Shown here: one piece after another, positions 19,196-27,711 of the stretch
How positions within the stretch are numbered: position 1 is the first letter of the stretch
Layout: every line of letters begins with the position of its first letter
DNA from: Phycisphaerales bacterium
Lineage (GTDB): Bacteria > Planctomycetota > Phycisphaerae > Phycisphaerales > SM1A02
Direction of reading: 5' to 3'
NCBI GenBank assembly: GCA_014238785.1
Contig: JABAAL010000047.1
Span: 17,596-81,595, forward strand
Length of the DNA stretch: 64,000 nucleotides
The notes under the pieces: model-generated
Seen by the model: only the letters and a program-made list of their open reading frames with translations
Database searches by the model: none
Told to the model about the DNA's origin: nothing
Position numbers and translations under genes: made by a program

Positions 19196-21379
19196 ATGCC
19201 CACACCACCACCTAGAAATGTAGGTTCACCAAACCGCCCAATGCCTAAAGGCCGTGCCCTTGACCCTGTCCGTGTTTTGCGGAGATATTGGAAGGGGATT
19301 CCAGTCTGGGGCATCGTTGGTGCACTCATCGGAACCGGTGCATTCTTTTTGTTTGCCAGGGTGTACCCTCTTTACTCAGGTGAGGTGATGTTTGAAGTTC
19401 GCCCTGGTCTTGGAGAGGCAACAGATATTGCTACGACTGACACTATCAGCGATAAAATGGTTGAGCGTGTTGCTGCAACGCAAGTGTATTTGATAAAAGA
19501 ACGATCGATTCTAACTGAGGCGGTCACAAATAGAACGATACGAGAAACAGTTTGGATTGAGCAATTTATTGATCCCGCAACAAATACTGTCCTAATAGAT
19601 GAAGCGGTGGATCAACTTATAGAAGAGGTCGGGACAGTCATCAAAAAGGGAACACAACTCTATGGCGTGGCTTGGTCGGGGCATGTTCCAGCAGACATTC
19701 CTATTATGTTGAATGCTATTTCAGATTCATACATGCGTCGAACAAAAGAATTAGACGATCAGGGTTTCAGGTCAAACATGGAACTCTTTGAGGATCAAGG
19801 GCGTCGAATTGGTTTTTTGCTCCAAGATTTGAATGATGACCTTGGTGCATTTATTCAGCAAAAGGGTATTACAACGCTAGATGATGCACGGTTTTCTGCC
19901 GCGATGTTTGAAATACAACAATTAACAGAGCAAGCAACCCTGTCGAGGCAAGGGTTGATGGGGCTGAAGCAAACGTACTTGCAGATTGCAGCAAAGCTAG
20001 ACGGCACAATGGAGCCGACGATGGAAGATAGGCTTCGAGCAGAGAACGACAATATTGTTATACGTCAAGAGCAGATCCTTGAATCTTTGCAAGCAAACTT
20101 ACGAGCGTTACGCGAAAGGCTCGGAGCATCGCATCCGCAAATTAAAGAATCAGAAATTACAGTCAGGGCAACCAAAGATCAAATTGAATCAAAAATTCTC
20201 ATCATTATTAGAAGAAACTTGACGGCTGAGTTAAGAGAAACAGATTCTTTGATTCAAAGAACTGAGGCATCGCTTGAACGGACAGAGGTTGAAATTGAAA
20301 TCAAAGACGCCTCATTACGTGACCTTGCTTCAAATCAGTCGGTGTTTGAAGGTATGGAATCAAAACGTAAGCGTTTAGAAATGCAATTGGATGAGAATCA
20401 GCGACTTACTTCTAGTTTGAAACTTATGCAACTTCGGGCGGATGCTAGCCGGGTTCGTAGGTTAACCCCTGCGCTTGAGCCACGTGAAAAATCTTTTCCT
20501 AAAATTGAAATTATGATTCCTGTCGGCATAGTTCTTAGTATTGGTGCCTTCGTTGGAATTATTTTCCTTAGAGAATTGACTGATCAGAAAATAAGAAGTG
20601 CAAGTGATGTATTAATTATTCCTGGTGCAAGAGTCGCCGGCGTATTGCCAGATGTTGATGAAGATCCATCAGGATTAGAAGACGCAGAATTAGCATTGTT
20701 AACCAGCCCCGACAGCGTGTTTTCAGAATCATGTCGACAAGCTTGGGCTGGCATAAACCGATCACTCCAACAATCGGCGCACCAGACTCTCTTGGTGCTT
20801 TCGGCTGCACCTGAAGCAGGAACAACAACAGTAATCGGTAATTTTGCAGTTGCGGCACAATCCTCGGGGACACGAACGATTGTTGTTGACTGTAATTTCC
20901 GTCGACCATGTCTAGCCTCAATGTTTGACAAAGATGATGGACGTTTAGGAGTTGCGGATTTGCTGGCCGATGGCGCAGGATTAGATGAAGTTATTATTCA
21001 CACCAAATCAGGGGTGGATGTAATTTCTGCAGGAACACCGGCAAACCGCCTCTTTCAACGGCTTGGAAGTGAAAAAATGAGGAGCATTTTAGCGCAGCTT
21101 CGGGACAAATATGACTTAGTTATTATCGATGCACCACCTTCGATTGTTGCAGGTGACGCTGTATTACTTGCGAATTTAGTTGACGCAATTACACTTGTAG
21201 TTCATAGCGATAAAGACGAACGAGGTCTTGTTGCACGTGTACTTCGAGAACTCGGCCAGAGTCGTGCAGAAGTTTTAGGCGTCATGCTAAATGCAGCAGT
21301 GGGTACAGTTGGCGGTTATTTCCGTAAAAATTATCTCGCGATGATTTCCTACTCTGAACAGGATGACAACGACGAATAA
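19196..21379 (+). CDS. Wzz-type chain-length protein fused to BY-kinase-like domain with altered P-loop
   Basis: Residues 1 to about 470 form a Wzz domain with two transmembrane helices (near 40-60 and 440-460) around a coiled-coil-rich periplasmic part. Residues about 530-727 resemble the bacterial tyrosine kinase CpsD/CapB domain: Asp565 in VVDCNFRRP (Walker A') and Asp645 in VIIDAPP (Walker B). The Walker A motif should read GxGK[S/T]T but reads PEAGTTT, with Thr543 where the ATP-binding lysine is expected. The C-terminus has a small Tyr cluster (GYFRKNY and ISYSEQ). It normally sets polymer length through cycles of autophosphorylation and dephosphorylation by the Wzb-like phosphatase two genes downstream. 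Kinase activity here is doubtful. Confidence 0.88.
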   Translation: MPTPPPRNVGSPNRPMPKGRALDPVRVLRRYWKGIPVWGIVGALIGTGAFFLFARVYPLYSGEVMFEVRPGLGEATDIATTDTISDKMVERVAATQVYLIKERSILTEAVTNRTIRETVWIEQFIDPATNTVLIDEAVDQLIEEVGTVIKKGTQLYGVAWSGHVPADIPIMLNAISDSYMRRTKELDDQGFRSNMELFEDQGRRIGFLLQDLNDDLGAFIQQKGITTLDDARFSAAMFEIQQLTEQATLSRQGLMGLKQTYLQIAAKLDGTMEPTMEDRLRAENDNIVIRQEQILESLQANLRALRERLGASHPQIKESEITVRATKDQIESKILIIIRRNLTAELRETDSLIQRTEASLERTEVEIEIKDASLRDLASNQSVFEGMESKRKRLEMQLDENQRLTSSLKLMQLRADASRVRRLTPALEPREKSFPKIEIMIPVGIVLSIGAFVGIIFLRELTDQKIRSASDVLIIPGARVAGVLPDVDEDPSGLEDAELALLTSPDSVFSESCRQAWAGINRSLQQSAHQTLLVLSAAPEAGTTTVIGNFAVAAQSSGTRTIVVDCNFRRPCLASMFDKDDGRLGVADLLADGAGLDEVIIHTKSGVDVISAGTPANRLFQRLGSEKMRSILAQLRDKYDLVIIDAPPSIVAGDAVLLANLVDAITLVVHSDKDERGLVARVLRELGQSRAEVLGVMLNAAVGTVGGYFRKNYLAMISYSEQDDNDE

Positions 21380-21384
21380 TATAT

Positions 21385-22653
21385 ATGATTCCAACTGATA
21401 CCTCAGAGCCGTTTATTCAAATCGGGTGGGCTTCTTTTTTACTAAGGTATTGGCCTGTGCTATGCGTAGCATTTTTATCTTCGGTGATTGCAACGCCGAT
21501 AACTCGCTTTGTCGCAAGAAAAACTGGGGTGGTTGATCATCCAGACGAATCTAGAAAAATGCATAAAAAACCCATCGCCTATCTTGGCGGCGTGGCTGTA
21601 TTTATAGCAGTTTTTTTGGGCATCATTTCAAGTTACTTTTTTATGAGCATCCCACCGATTTTTCAACCCTTCCCAATCGTAGTTTTACTGGGCATGTGTG
21701 CAATTGGACTAACTGGTTTAGCAGATGATATATTTGAATATTTTGATCCATGGTGGAAGATTGCTGGACAACTTGTTGCGGCTGCCGCAATGGCGCAACA
21801 GGGAATAGGCACACATGTTGCCGAAGGGTTTATGCGCGGTGTGTTAGGTATCTCTGAAACAGTGTGTAATTATGAACTCATTGGATCGGGCACTCTTTTT
21901 CCTGACCCGGTTACATTAACGATGATAACGGGGGTCATCATTATTGTTATCTTTATTCTTGGAGCATGTAACGCAGCGAATTTGCTTGATGGATTAGACG
22001 GATTGCTTTCTGGAACAGTAGCAATTACTTGCATTGGTTTGATTACAATTAGTGTTTTGATTGCAATGAACATGTCACAAGACGATCTTGTAAATATTGC
22101 AGATCGACTTCCAAAGAATGTATTTTTGTCGATTCGAGGTAACTCTATTACGCTTGTTAGTGCCAATATTATTTTAGGGCTTTCTGTTCTTGGAGCAGTT
22201 CTTGGATTTTTAATTTACAACTTTAATCCTGCAACTATTTTTCTTGGTGATGCAGGCAGTTTGCTTCTAGGATATTTATGCATTGTTATGGTCTTAATGC
22301 TGGGCGAACGAGGGCAAACGTATTTTGTAATTGCTGGATTGATCGTGTTTGCGCTACCAATACTCGATACACTTCTTGCGATTATTAGAAGGAAGCTTGC
22401 CGGTAAAGCAATCTCAGATCCAGACTCAAATCATATACATCATATTATCAATCGAAAATTTCAAAATGTAAAACTGACCGTTCTTTCACTCTATGGTGTT
22501 TCGTTTATATTCTGCTTGTTAGGCGTCGCTCTTGCGTACGCGCATACTGCCTCGACAATTCGTGCTTGGGTAATTTATTTGGTTGCAGTAATTATTTTTG
22601 GTGGGATAAGTTTGATTGCGTTACATGCAGCTAGACGGCATGAGAAAGCGTGA
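21385..22653 (+). CDS. WecA/TagO-like undecaprenyl-phosphate sugar-1-phosphate transferase
   Basis: This polytopic membrane protein of 422 residues belongs to the MraY/WecA family. Recognisable motifs are HKKPIAYLGG near the N-terminus, the catalytic aspartates in GLADDIFEYFDP, NAANLLDGLDGLLSG, FLGDAGSLLLGYL, and the C-terminal nucleotide-sugar box HIHHIINRK. Members transfer a HexNAc-1-phosphate to undecaprenyl phosphate at the inner membrane and so start a glycan chain. The position directly after the Wzz/kinase gene fits a role as initiating enzyme of the exported polysaccharide. Which sugar is used is not determined by sequence. Confidence 0.92.
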   Translation: MIPTDTSEPFIQIGWASFLLRYWPVLCVAFLSSVIATPITRFVARKTGVVDHPDESRKMHKKPIAYLGGVAVFIAVFLGIISSYFFMSIPPIFQPFPIVVLLGMCAIGLTGLADDIFEYFDPWWKIAGQLVAAAAMAQQGIGTHVAEGFMRGVLGISETVCNYELIGSGTLFPDPVTLTMITGVIIIVIFILGACNAANLLDGLDGLLSGTVAITCIGLITISVLIAMNMSQDDLVNIADRLPKNVFLSIRGNSITLVSANIILGLSVLGAVLGFLIYNFNPATIFLGDAGSLLLGYLCIVMVLMLGERGQTYFVIAGLIVFALPILDTLLAIIRRKLAGKAISDPDSNHIHHIINRKFQNVKLTVLSLYGVSFIFCLLGVALAYAHTASTIRAWVIYLVAVIIFGGISLIALHAARRHEKA

Positions 22654-22661
22654 GTAGTTAT

Positions 22662-23117
22662 ATGACAAAAGTATTGTTTGTATGTTTGGGGAATATTTGT
22701 AGGTCACCAGCTGCAGAATGTTTTTTTAGAGAAGCGCTTAAAAATAGAAAGAATGCACCCTTATTTGAAATAAAGTCGGCAGGAACTGGCGGTTGGCATG
22801 TTGGGGCAAAGCCAGACAGAAGAATGCGAGCAGCCGCAAAAAAACAGGGGCTAATCATCGAAGGAAGTGCAAGGCAAGTTGCAGTTGAGGACTTTTCGAA
22901 GTTTGACTGGATATTTTGTATGGACAGAGACAATCTCGATGATTTGCTAGGAATGGGTGCAAATGCTGATACAACAAAATTGTTATTACCTTTTATACAC
23001 CATGAGACGCTAGATGAAGTGCCAGACCCCTATTACGGTGGAGAAGATGGGTTTGAAAATGTCGTTCGGCTTATCCATGAAGCTACTACGAAATTAGCAC
23101 TGAAACTTTGCGATTAA
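22662..23117 (+). CDS. Low-molecular-weight protein-tyrosine phosphatase (Wzb-like)
   Basis: This 151-residue enzyme has the P-loop CLGNICRS (C-x5-R-S) near its start and the general-acid loop DPYYGG near its end. I start at the ATG at 22662; a GTG at 22650, overlapping the wecA-like stop, would add four residues. In polysaccharide operons such phosphatases (Wzb, Etp) dephosphorylate the tyrosine kinase that controls chain length. Here the kinase-like partner is two genes upstream but lacks its P-loop lysine, so either another kinase phosphorylates it or the phosphatase has another target. It is the last gene of the exopolysaccharide operon. Confidence 0.93.
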   Translation: MTKVLFVCLGNICRSPAAECFFREALKNRKNAPLFEIKSAGTGGWHVGAKPDRRMRAAAKKQGLIIEGSARQVAVEDFSKFDWIFCMDRDNLDDLLGMGANADTTKLLLPFIHHETLDEVPDPYYGGEDGFENVVRLIHEATTKLALKLCD

Positions 23118-23134
23118 ATTGGTAAAATGAGGGG

Positions 23135-24400
23135 ATGTCAAATCAAACACTGGAATGTTCAACATGTGATTCAACAGGTAGTAAGCCTTCTGCTGTAATT
23201 TTATTAGCAGATTCATTTCGCAAGCAAGGTTTAGAAGCATTAGGCAAGTGCGGCTGCGAGGTTGTACTTAACCCTTCTTTAAAAGAAGCTGCACTAGAAG
23301 AAGCAATTTCAGCGACCAATCCAGATATCCTTGTTGTTCGTTCTACGAAGGTAACCGCAAAAATGCTTGATGCTTCTGAAAATTTAAGCGTTATCGTTCG
23401 TGCGGGAGCGGGATATGACACGATTGATGTTGCGGCTGCCTCAAAGCGCGGAATATTTGTAGCAAATTGCCCGAGCAAAAACTCTGTAGCTGTTGCGGAA
23501 CTTGCTTGGTCTCTTATTTTGACATGTGATCGTAAGATTCCAGACCAAGTCATTGATTTACGGAATGGAATCTGGAATAAAAAAGAATACTCCAAAGCAA
23601 AGGGACTTTACGGACGAACTCTTGGTGTTGTTGGACTTGGTGAAATTGGTAAAGAAGTTATTCGTCGTGGCAAAGCGTTTGGTATGGAAATAGTTGCTTG
23701 GTCGCGTTCTCTAACGGACAATGTTGCGAAAGAGTTAGGAATTACCAAATGCGATAGTTTGCTCGATGTAGCAAATATGTCCGACGTAATTACTGTTCAT
23801 CTCTCTGCAACATCAGAAACGGAGCACATCATAGACGAAGATTTTCTACGCGCCATGAAAGATGGTGCAACACTTGTTAACACAAGCCGCGGAAAAGTGA
23901 TTGATGAACAAGCGTTAGTAAAAGTATTGCAAGAAAAAAAAATCGTTGTTGGCCTTGACGTTTACCAGAATGAACCAACAACTGGCGAATCTGAATTTAC
24001 ACCTGAAATCATTAATCAATATTTGGTATATGGCACGCATCACGTCGGTGCATCAACAGAGCAAGCACAGGATGCCATAGCAATGGAAGCAGTTCGTATT
24101 ATTGATACATATATTAAAAGTGGAATAGTTCCAAACTGTATCAATCGCGCGAAATCAACACCAGCAAAAGCAATGCTTTCGGTAAGACATTTAAATTTGC
24201 CAGGAGTGCTCGCCTATGTATTTGAATCGATAAGCCACGCTGGTGTGAACGTAGAAGAAATGGAAAACATTATCTACGAAGGAGCAGAAGCAGCGTGCGC
24301 AAGAATACAACTTGGGGAAATGCCTGCCCAAGAACAAATCGAAAAAATTCGTGGCAACGACAATGTGTTGTCTGTTACCGTTTCATCCATTAAATCATAA
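23135..24400 (+). CDS. serA: D-3-phosphoglycerate dehydrogenase
   Basis: This D-isomer-specific 2-hydroxyacid dehydrogenase of 421 residues catalyses the first step of serine synthesis. The NAD-binding motif GVVGLGEIGKEV, the substrate/active-site region NTSRGKVIDEQAL (Arg) and the catalytic-His region THHVGAST are visible. A C-terminal ACT-like domain (LNLPGVLAYVFESISHAGV) is typical for serine-sensitive enzymes. A short Cys-containing N-terminal extension (ECSTCDSTG) is unusual. It is followed 10 bases later by serC, forming a biosynthetic pair. Confidence 0.95.
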   Translation: MSNQTLECSTCDSTGSKPSAVILLADSFRKQGLEALGKCGCEVVLNPSLKEAALEEAISATNPDILVVRSTKVTAKMLDASENLSVIVRAGAGYDTIDVAAASKRGIFVANCPSKNSVAVAELAWSLILTCDRKIPDQVIDLRNGIWNKKEYSKAKGLYGRTLGVVGLGEIGKEVIRRGKAFGMEIVAWSRSLTDNVAKELGITKCDSLLDVANMSDVITVHLSATSETEHIIDEDFLRAMKDGATLVNTSRGKVIDEQALVKVLQEKKIVVGLDVYQNEPTTGESEFTPEIINQYLVYGTHHVGASTEQAQDAIAMEAVRIIDTYIKSGIVPNCINRAKSTPAKAMLSVRHLNLPGVLAYVFESISHAGVNVEEMENIIYEGAEAACARIQLGEMPAQEQIEKIRGNDNVLSVTVSSIKS

Positions 24401-24409
24401 AGTGACACT

Positions 24410-25504
24410 ATGACAACTACAACAACTGATCGTATTCTTAATTTTTCAGCAGGGCCAGCAACATTGCCAGAGCCGGTTCTTCGCCAAGCGCAAAGTGACC
24501 TTTGGAATATTGCAAACAGCGGTATTGGTATTTGCGAACACAGTCATCGTGGTCCCGTGTTTGACAACGTACTTAAAGAGGCGGTTGCTGATTGTAGAGC
24601 AGTTGGTACTATTCCAGATGATTTCGAAATCCTATTTTTGCAAGGTGGCGCAACGCTCCAGTTTGCAATGCTCGCCATGAACTTTCTTGGTGAGGGTGAA
24701 GTTGCCAACTACCTTAACACAGGGGTGTGGACAACGAAGTCAATCAAAGAAGCGAAAAAAATAGGGAACGTTAACATTGCTTTTGAAGGGTCAGCATGTA
24801 ACTTTGATCATTGTCCCGCTGACGATGAAATACATCTTGTTGATGACGCTTCTTATCTGCACTACTGCACAAATAACACAATTTATGGCACGCGTTTTGT
24901 AAATGTCCCTTCAAGCAATGCCCCAATCATTTGTGATATGAGTTCCGATATTTTTTCACGCGCAATAGATTGGTCAAAATTCGATATGGTCTATGCGGGT
25001 GCACAAAAAAATCTTGGCCCTTCGGGCACTGTGCTCGTCATTATTCGTAAGTCGATGTTAGAAAAATGCCCCGACACGTTGCCAGTTACATTGAATTACA
25101 GTGCAATTGCGGCTAAAGGTTCTCGTTTAAATACCCCGCCCACGTTTGGAATCTATTTGATGGGTCAAGTCTTTAAATGGATTTTAGAAGAGGGGGGGCT
25201 GCAGGAAATAGAAGCACGAAATGAACATAAGGCTGATATTATTTATCACGCTCTTGATTCGAATAGTGACTTCTATACGACTTTTGCGAGGGATTGTTGC
25301 CGTTCCCGAATGAATATATCGTTCAAAACTAAGGCGCCAGAGTTTGATGCTCTATTTCTTGAAGAATCAGCTACGCAGGGAATGTCTGGCTTAAAGGGCC
25401 ATCGTGACCTTGGTGGTTTGCGCGCATCTGTTTATAACGCATTTCCAGTAGAAGGTTGTGAACGGTTTGCTGAATTCTTAAAAACCTTCGCTGCTGCTCA
25501 TTAA
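24410..25504 (+). CDS. serC: Phosphoserine aminotransferase
   Basis: This 364-residue PLP enzyme converts 3-phosphohydroxypyruvate and glutamate to phosphoserine, the second step of serine synthesis. It begins with the typical ILNFSAGPATLPEPVL, and the PLP lysine lies in VYAGAQKNLGPSGT. SerA is directly upstream. The end overlaps the convergent DUF1015 gene by 4 bases. No phosphoserine phosphatase (serB) is seen in the window. Confidence 0.96.
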   Translation: MTTTTTDRILNFSAGPATLPEPVLRQAQSDLWNIANSGIGICEHSHRGPVFDNVLKEAVADCRAVGTIPDDFEILFLQGGATLQFAMLAMNFLGEGEVANYLNTGVWTTKSIKEAKKIGNVNIAFEGSACNFDHCPADDEIHLVDDASYLHYCTNNTIYGTRFVNVPSSNAPIICDMSSDIFSRAIDWSKFDMVYAGAQKNLGPSGTVLVIIRKSMLEKCPDTLPVTLNYSAIAAKGSRLNTPPTFGIYLMGQVFKWILEEGGLQEIEARNEHKADIIYHALDSNSDFYTTFARDCCRSRMNISFKTKAPEFDALFLEESATQGMSGLKGHRDLGGLRASVYNAFPVEGCERFAEFLKTFAAAH

Positions 25505-26736
25505 CTTAAGTCGTGAATAAATAAACCGCTTCGAAGTTTTGGTTCAAACCAAGTAGACTTTGGCGGCATAATGAGGTTTGCATCTGCAACATCAAGTAGT
25601 TGTTCAATTGTTGTATGAAACATTGAGAATGCGATTGCGGCATCCCCATTGTCCACGCGTTGTTCTAGTGCGTCGGTGCCTCGTATGCCCCCAACGAAAT
25701 CAATCCGTGTATTGCTTCTTGGATCGCCGACGCCAAGTAGCGGCGCAAGTATTTGTTGCTGAAGTAAATCCACGTCAAGTGATGCGATTGGATTAGTGGT
25801 GTCAATGTTTTTGAAATCAAACTGGAACCAACCATGTTCTTTTCCTAAATAGATACAACAAGAGCCAGATGAAGATGGATTTGGATTGGAGGTTTCTGAA
25901 AGTGTTCCTACTTCTTTCAGTTGGTTTAGTAGTTCTTCTGGAGTATTCCCGTGAAGATCGAATACAACACGATTATATGGAAGAATGTCAAGTTGCGATG
26001 AAGGAAACAGAACAGTGAGAAACCAGTTGTATTCTTCACTTCCATTGTGATTTATATTTTTACTTTGCAGTTCTACTGCCGCGCGAGCGGCGCTCGCACT
26101 CCGATGGTGACCATCTGCAACATAGGCGATATCGATTTGTTCACACGCCACTACTAGCGCGTCCTTATCTTGAACTCTCCAACCTGTGTGCATGACGCCA
26201 TCATCAGCAACAAAGTGGAAAAGGGGCCGTTTATTCATCTCGTCACTAACAATGGAGTCAATTGCACACTTTCCTCTATAGGTAAGGAAGACTGGTCCCG
26301 AGTTGGCATTGATGCCCAAGACGTGGTTTGTTCTATCGTCCTCTTTGACTGGGCGGGTTTTTTCATGCTTGCGAATGAGATTATCGTTGTAGTCATCTAC
26401 ATGACAACAGGCAACAATACCAACTTGATGGTGGTCCCCCATGCATTGTCTATATAAGTAGAGTGAAGGTTCCTTATCTTTTATAAGGACGCCGATATCA
26501 AGAAGCCGTTTGTAATTTTCCTTTGCTTTGGCATAAACGGATGTGTCGTATGGCGATATTTCTGGGTCAAGATCAATTTCAGCGCGAACAATATGCATGA
26601 AACTGTTTTCATTCTGTAGACCAATCGCAGCAGCTTCTTCTCGGTTTACGACGTCATAGGGTACTGATGCGACTCGGGTTGCATCAGAAGTAGTGGGATG
26701 AATAGCTTGAAATGGTCTTATTCGAAGGGTTGGCAT
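25501..26736 (-). CDS. DUF1015 family protein
   Basis: The start is set at the ATG at 26736, where the conserved family N-terminus begins (MPTLRIRPFQAIHP). The upstream extension to 26820 is unconserved. The 411-residue protein has a PYDVVNREEA segment and the motif VADGHHRSASA, similar to the DGHxR box of ParB/Srx-fold enzymes such as serine kinases SbnI and archaeal SerK. The gene is convergent with serC. DUF1015 genes are often found near serA/serC in other bacteria, so a role in serine or phosphoserine metabolism is plausible but not shown. It has no transmembrane segments. Confidence 0.88.
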   Translation of the reverse strand: MPTLRIRPFQAIHPTTSDATRVASVPYDVVNREEAAAIGLQNENSFMHIVRAEIDLDPEISPYDTSVYAKAKENYKRLLDIGVLIKDKEPSLYLYRQCMGDHHQVGIVACCHVDDYNDNLIRKHEKTRPVKEDDRTNHVLGINANSGPVFLTYRGKCAIDSIVSDEMNKRPLFHFVADDGVMHTGWRVQDKDALVVACEQIDIAYVADGHHRSASAARAAVELQSKNINHNGSEEYNWFLTVLFPSSQLDILPYNRVVFDLHGNTPEELLNQLKEVGTLSETSNPNPSSSGSCCIYLGKEHGWFQFDFKNIDTTNPIASLDVDLLQQQILAPLLGVGDPRSNTRIDFVGGIRGTDALEQRVDNGDAAIAFSMFHTTIEQLLDVADANLIMPPKSTWFEPKLRSGLFIHDLS

Positions 26737-27020
26737 ATGGAAATTGTACTCAATTGAGAAAATAGGAAAGGAAAAAGGGTTATGCCTGCTTCTCTTTATC
26801 GCTGCAGAAATATAACTCATCCAAAGGCCTTCTTGCCCCGATGATTGAGAAGCAGCTACCTAATTCTTGGCCATCAGGAAGAGCATGGCCCAGGAATATG
26901 AAGTTGCAATCCCGCCGCTAGGATGGCAGCAGGAACCCTAGGTTCGAGATCGCCGTGATCTTGATCAAGTCACCCCAGCCCCGCAATCCATGTTTGATTG
27001 CTTTAAAAGGGATTTACCGT
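26737..27020 (+). other. Leader region of the major pseudopilin gene with RNA structure
   Basis: This 284-base gene-free region lies between the divergent DUF1015 gene and the pseudopilin. It contains the inverted repeat GGCCAT/ATGGCC (26869-26890, 10-base loop) and the stem CTAGG/CCTAG (26918-26941). The base composition from about 26890 to 26990 is more GC-rich than the neighbouring genes. I could not match it to a known riboswitch. It probably holds the promoter and a structured 5' untranslated region for the pilin. Confidence 0.4.
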
Positions 27021-27443
27021 ATGAGCACACTCACAACAACTAACACTAACATTATCCGACGCGGATTTACGCTGATTGAAATCCTGATTGTCGTTGTCAT
27101 TCTTGGTATTTTAGCCGCCATAGTGGTGCCGCAATTTACCGATGCTGCCGATGATGCAAATGATGCTGCTGTACGCAGCCAGTTGCAAACACTTCGAGGG
27201 CAAATTGAACTTTATCGTGCACAAAACACACCATCAAATCCAACTTTAGTTGCTGATCAATGGGCTCAATTGGTCACTGGTGACTACCTCATGGGTGCTC
27301 CGATGAACCCATTAACAGGTACCTCAACAATTGCAGCAGCTGCAGCAGAAGATGTGGCTTGGATTTGGAAAGATAAAGGCAACGGGACTTTAGCTCTCTA
27401 CGCTGGAGATAACTCTGAGGCCACATTCCTTTTTAGTGAATAA
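27021..27443 (+). CDS. Type II secretion/type IV pilin-like major pseudopilin (GspG-like)
   Basis: This 140-residue protein starts at the ATG at 27021 (AAGGG ribosome-binding site upstream). The class III prepilin signal is RRGFTLIEIL: cleavage after Gly, Phe at +1, Glu at +5, followed by a hydrophobic helix of about 20 residues. The globular part (VRSQLQTLRGQIELY and MGAPMNPLTG) resembles GspG. It would be assembled by the GspE/GspF motor encoded 10-13 kb downstream. A strong terminator follows, so it is probably made at higher level than the downstream genes. The prepilin peptidase is not in this window. Confidence 0.9.
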   Translation: MSTLTTTNTNIIRRGFTLIEILIVVVILGILAAIVVPQFTDAADDANDAAVRSQLQTLRGQIELYRAQNTPSNPTLVADQWAQLVTGDYLMGAPMNPLTGTSTIAAAAAEDVAWIWKDKGNGTLALYAGDNSEATFLFSE

Positions 27444-27485
27444 ATAATGAGATAAGCCTTCTCACCTCGGGAAGACAGATTCCCT

Positions 27486-27528
27486 CAGCGGGGCAGATGA
27501 TGGAGGTCGTCTGCCCCGCTGTTTATTT
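27486..27528 (+). terminator. Rho-independent terminator after pseudopilin
   Basis: A perfect 12-bp stem (27486-27497 with 27510-27521, GC-rich) is followed by TTTATTT. It lies 43 bases after the pseudopilin stop codon and would uncouple the pilin from the rest of the operon. Confidence 0.9.
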
Positions 27529-27711
27529 GGCTCCATCCATATTAGAATCTGAACCAATGTATTTGATGTGATAGCAGGGAGTTAGGCTCGACAACGTCCT
27601 ATAACTCTAGTGGGGAAATTCTCTGAGCGAGAATTTCATTGCTGCGCTTGTGTTGGGTAGTGAATTGCCCGATGCAAGTCAGTGACCTGCTCCTGTTTTG
27701 TGATAAGAATA
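27529..27711 (+). promoter_or_regulatory. Structured leader before the pilus/secretion operon
   Basis: This gene-free stretch between the pilin terminator and the GspH-like gene must contain the promoter for the downstream operon. It holds a perfect 9-bp hairpin at 27615-27637 (GAAATTCTC/GAGAATTTC, 5-base loop) and, just before it, an imperfect hairpin around 27590-27612 (GAGTTAGG paired with CCTATAACTC). No ligand-binding class is recognised. Confidence 0.4.

Noticed and set aside
26869..26890. CAGG...AGCA pattern resembling the SRP RNA tip
   Set aside because: The inner stem and GGAA tetraloop of SRP domain IV are missing, and the outer stem is only 6 bp.
26890..26945. Possible GEMM-I c-di-GMP riboswitch before the pilin
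   Set aside because: The conserved core elements of the class could not be aligned; only loose resemblance remained.
26938..26960. TTCGAGA string resembling a tRNA T-loop
   Set aside because: The flanking bases do not form a 5-bp T-stem, and no acceptor or anticodon arm can be built around it.
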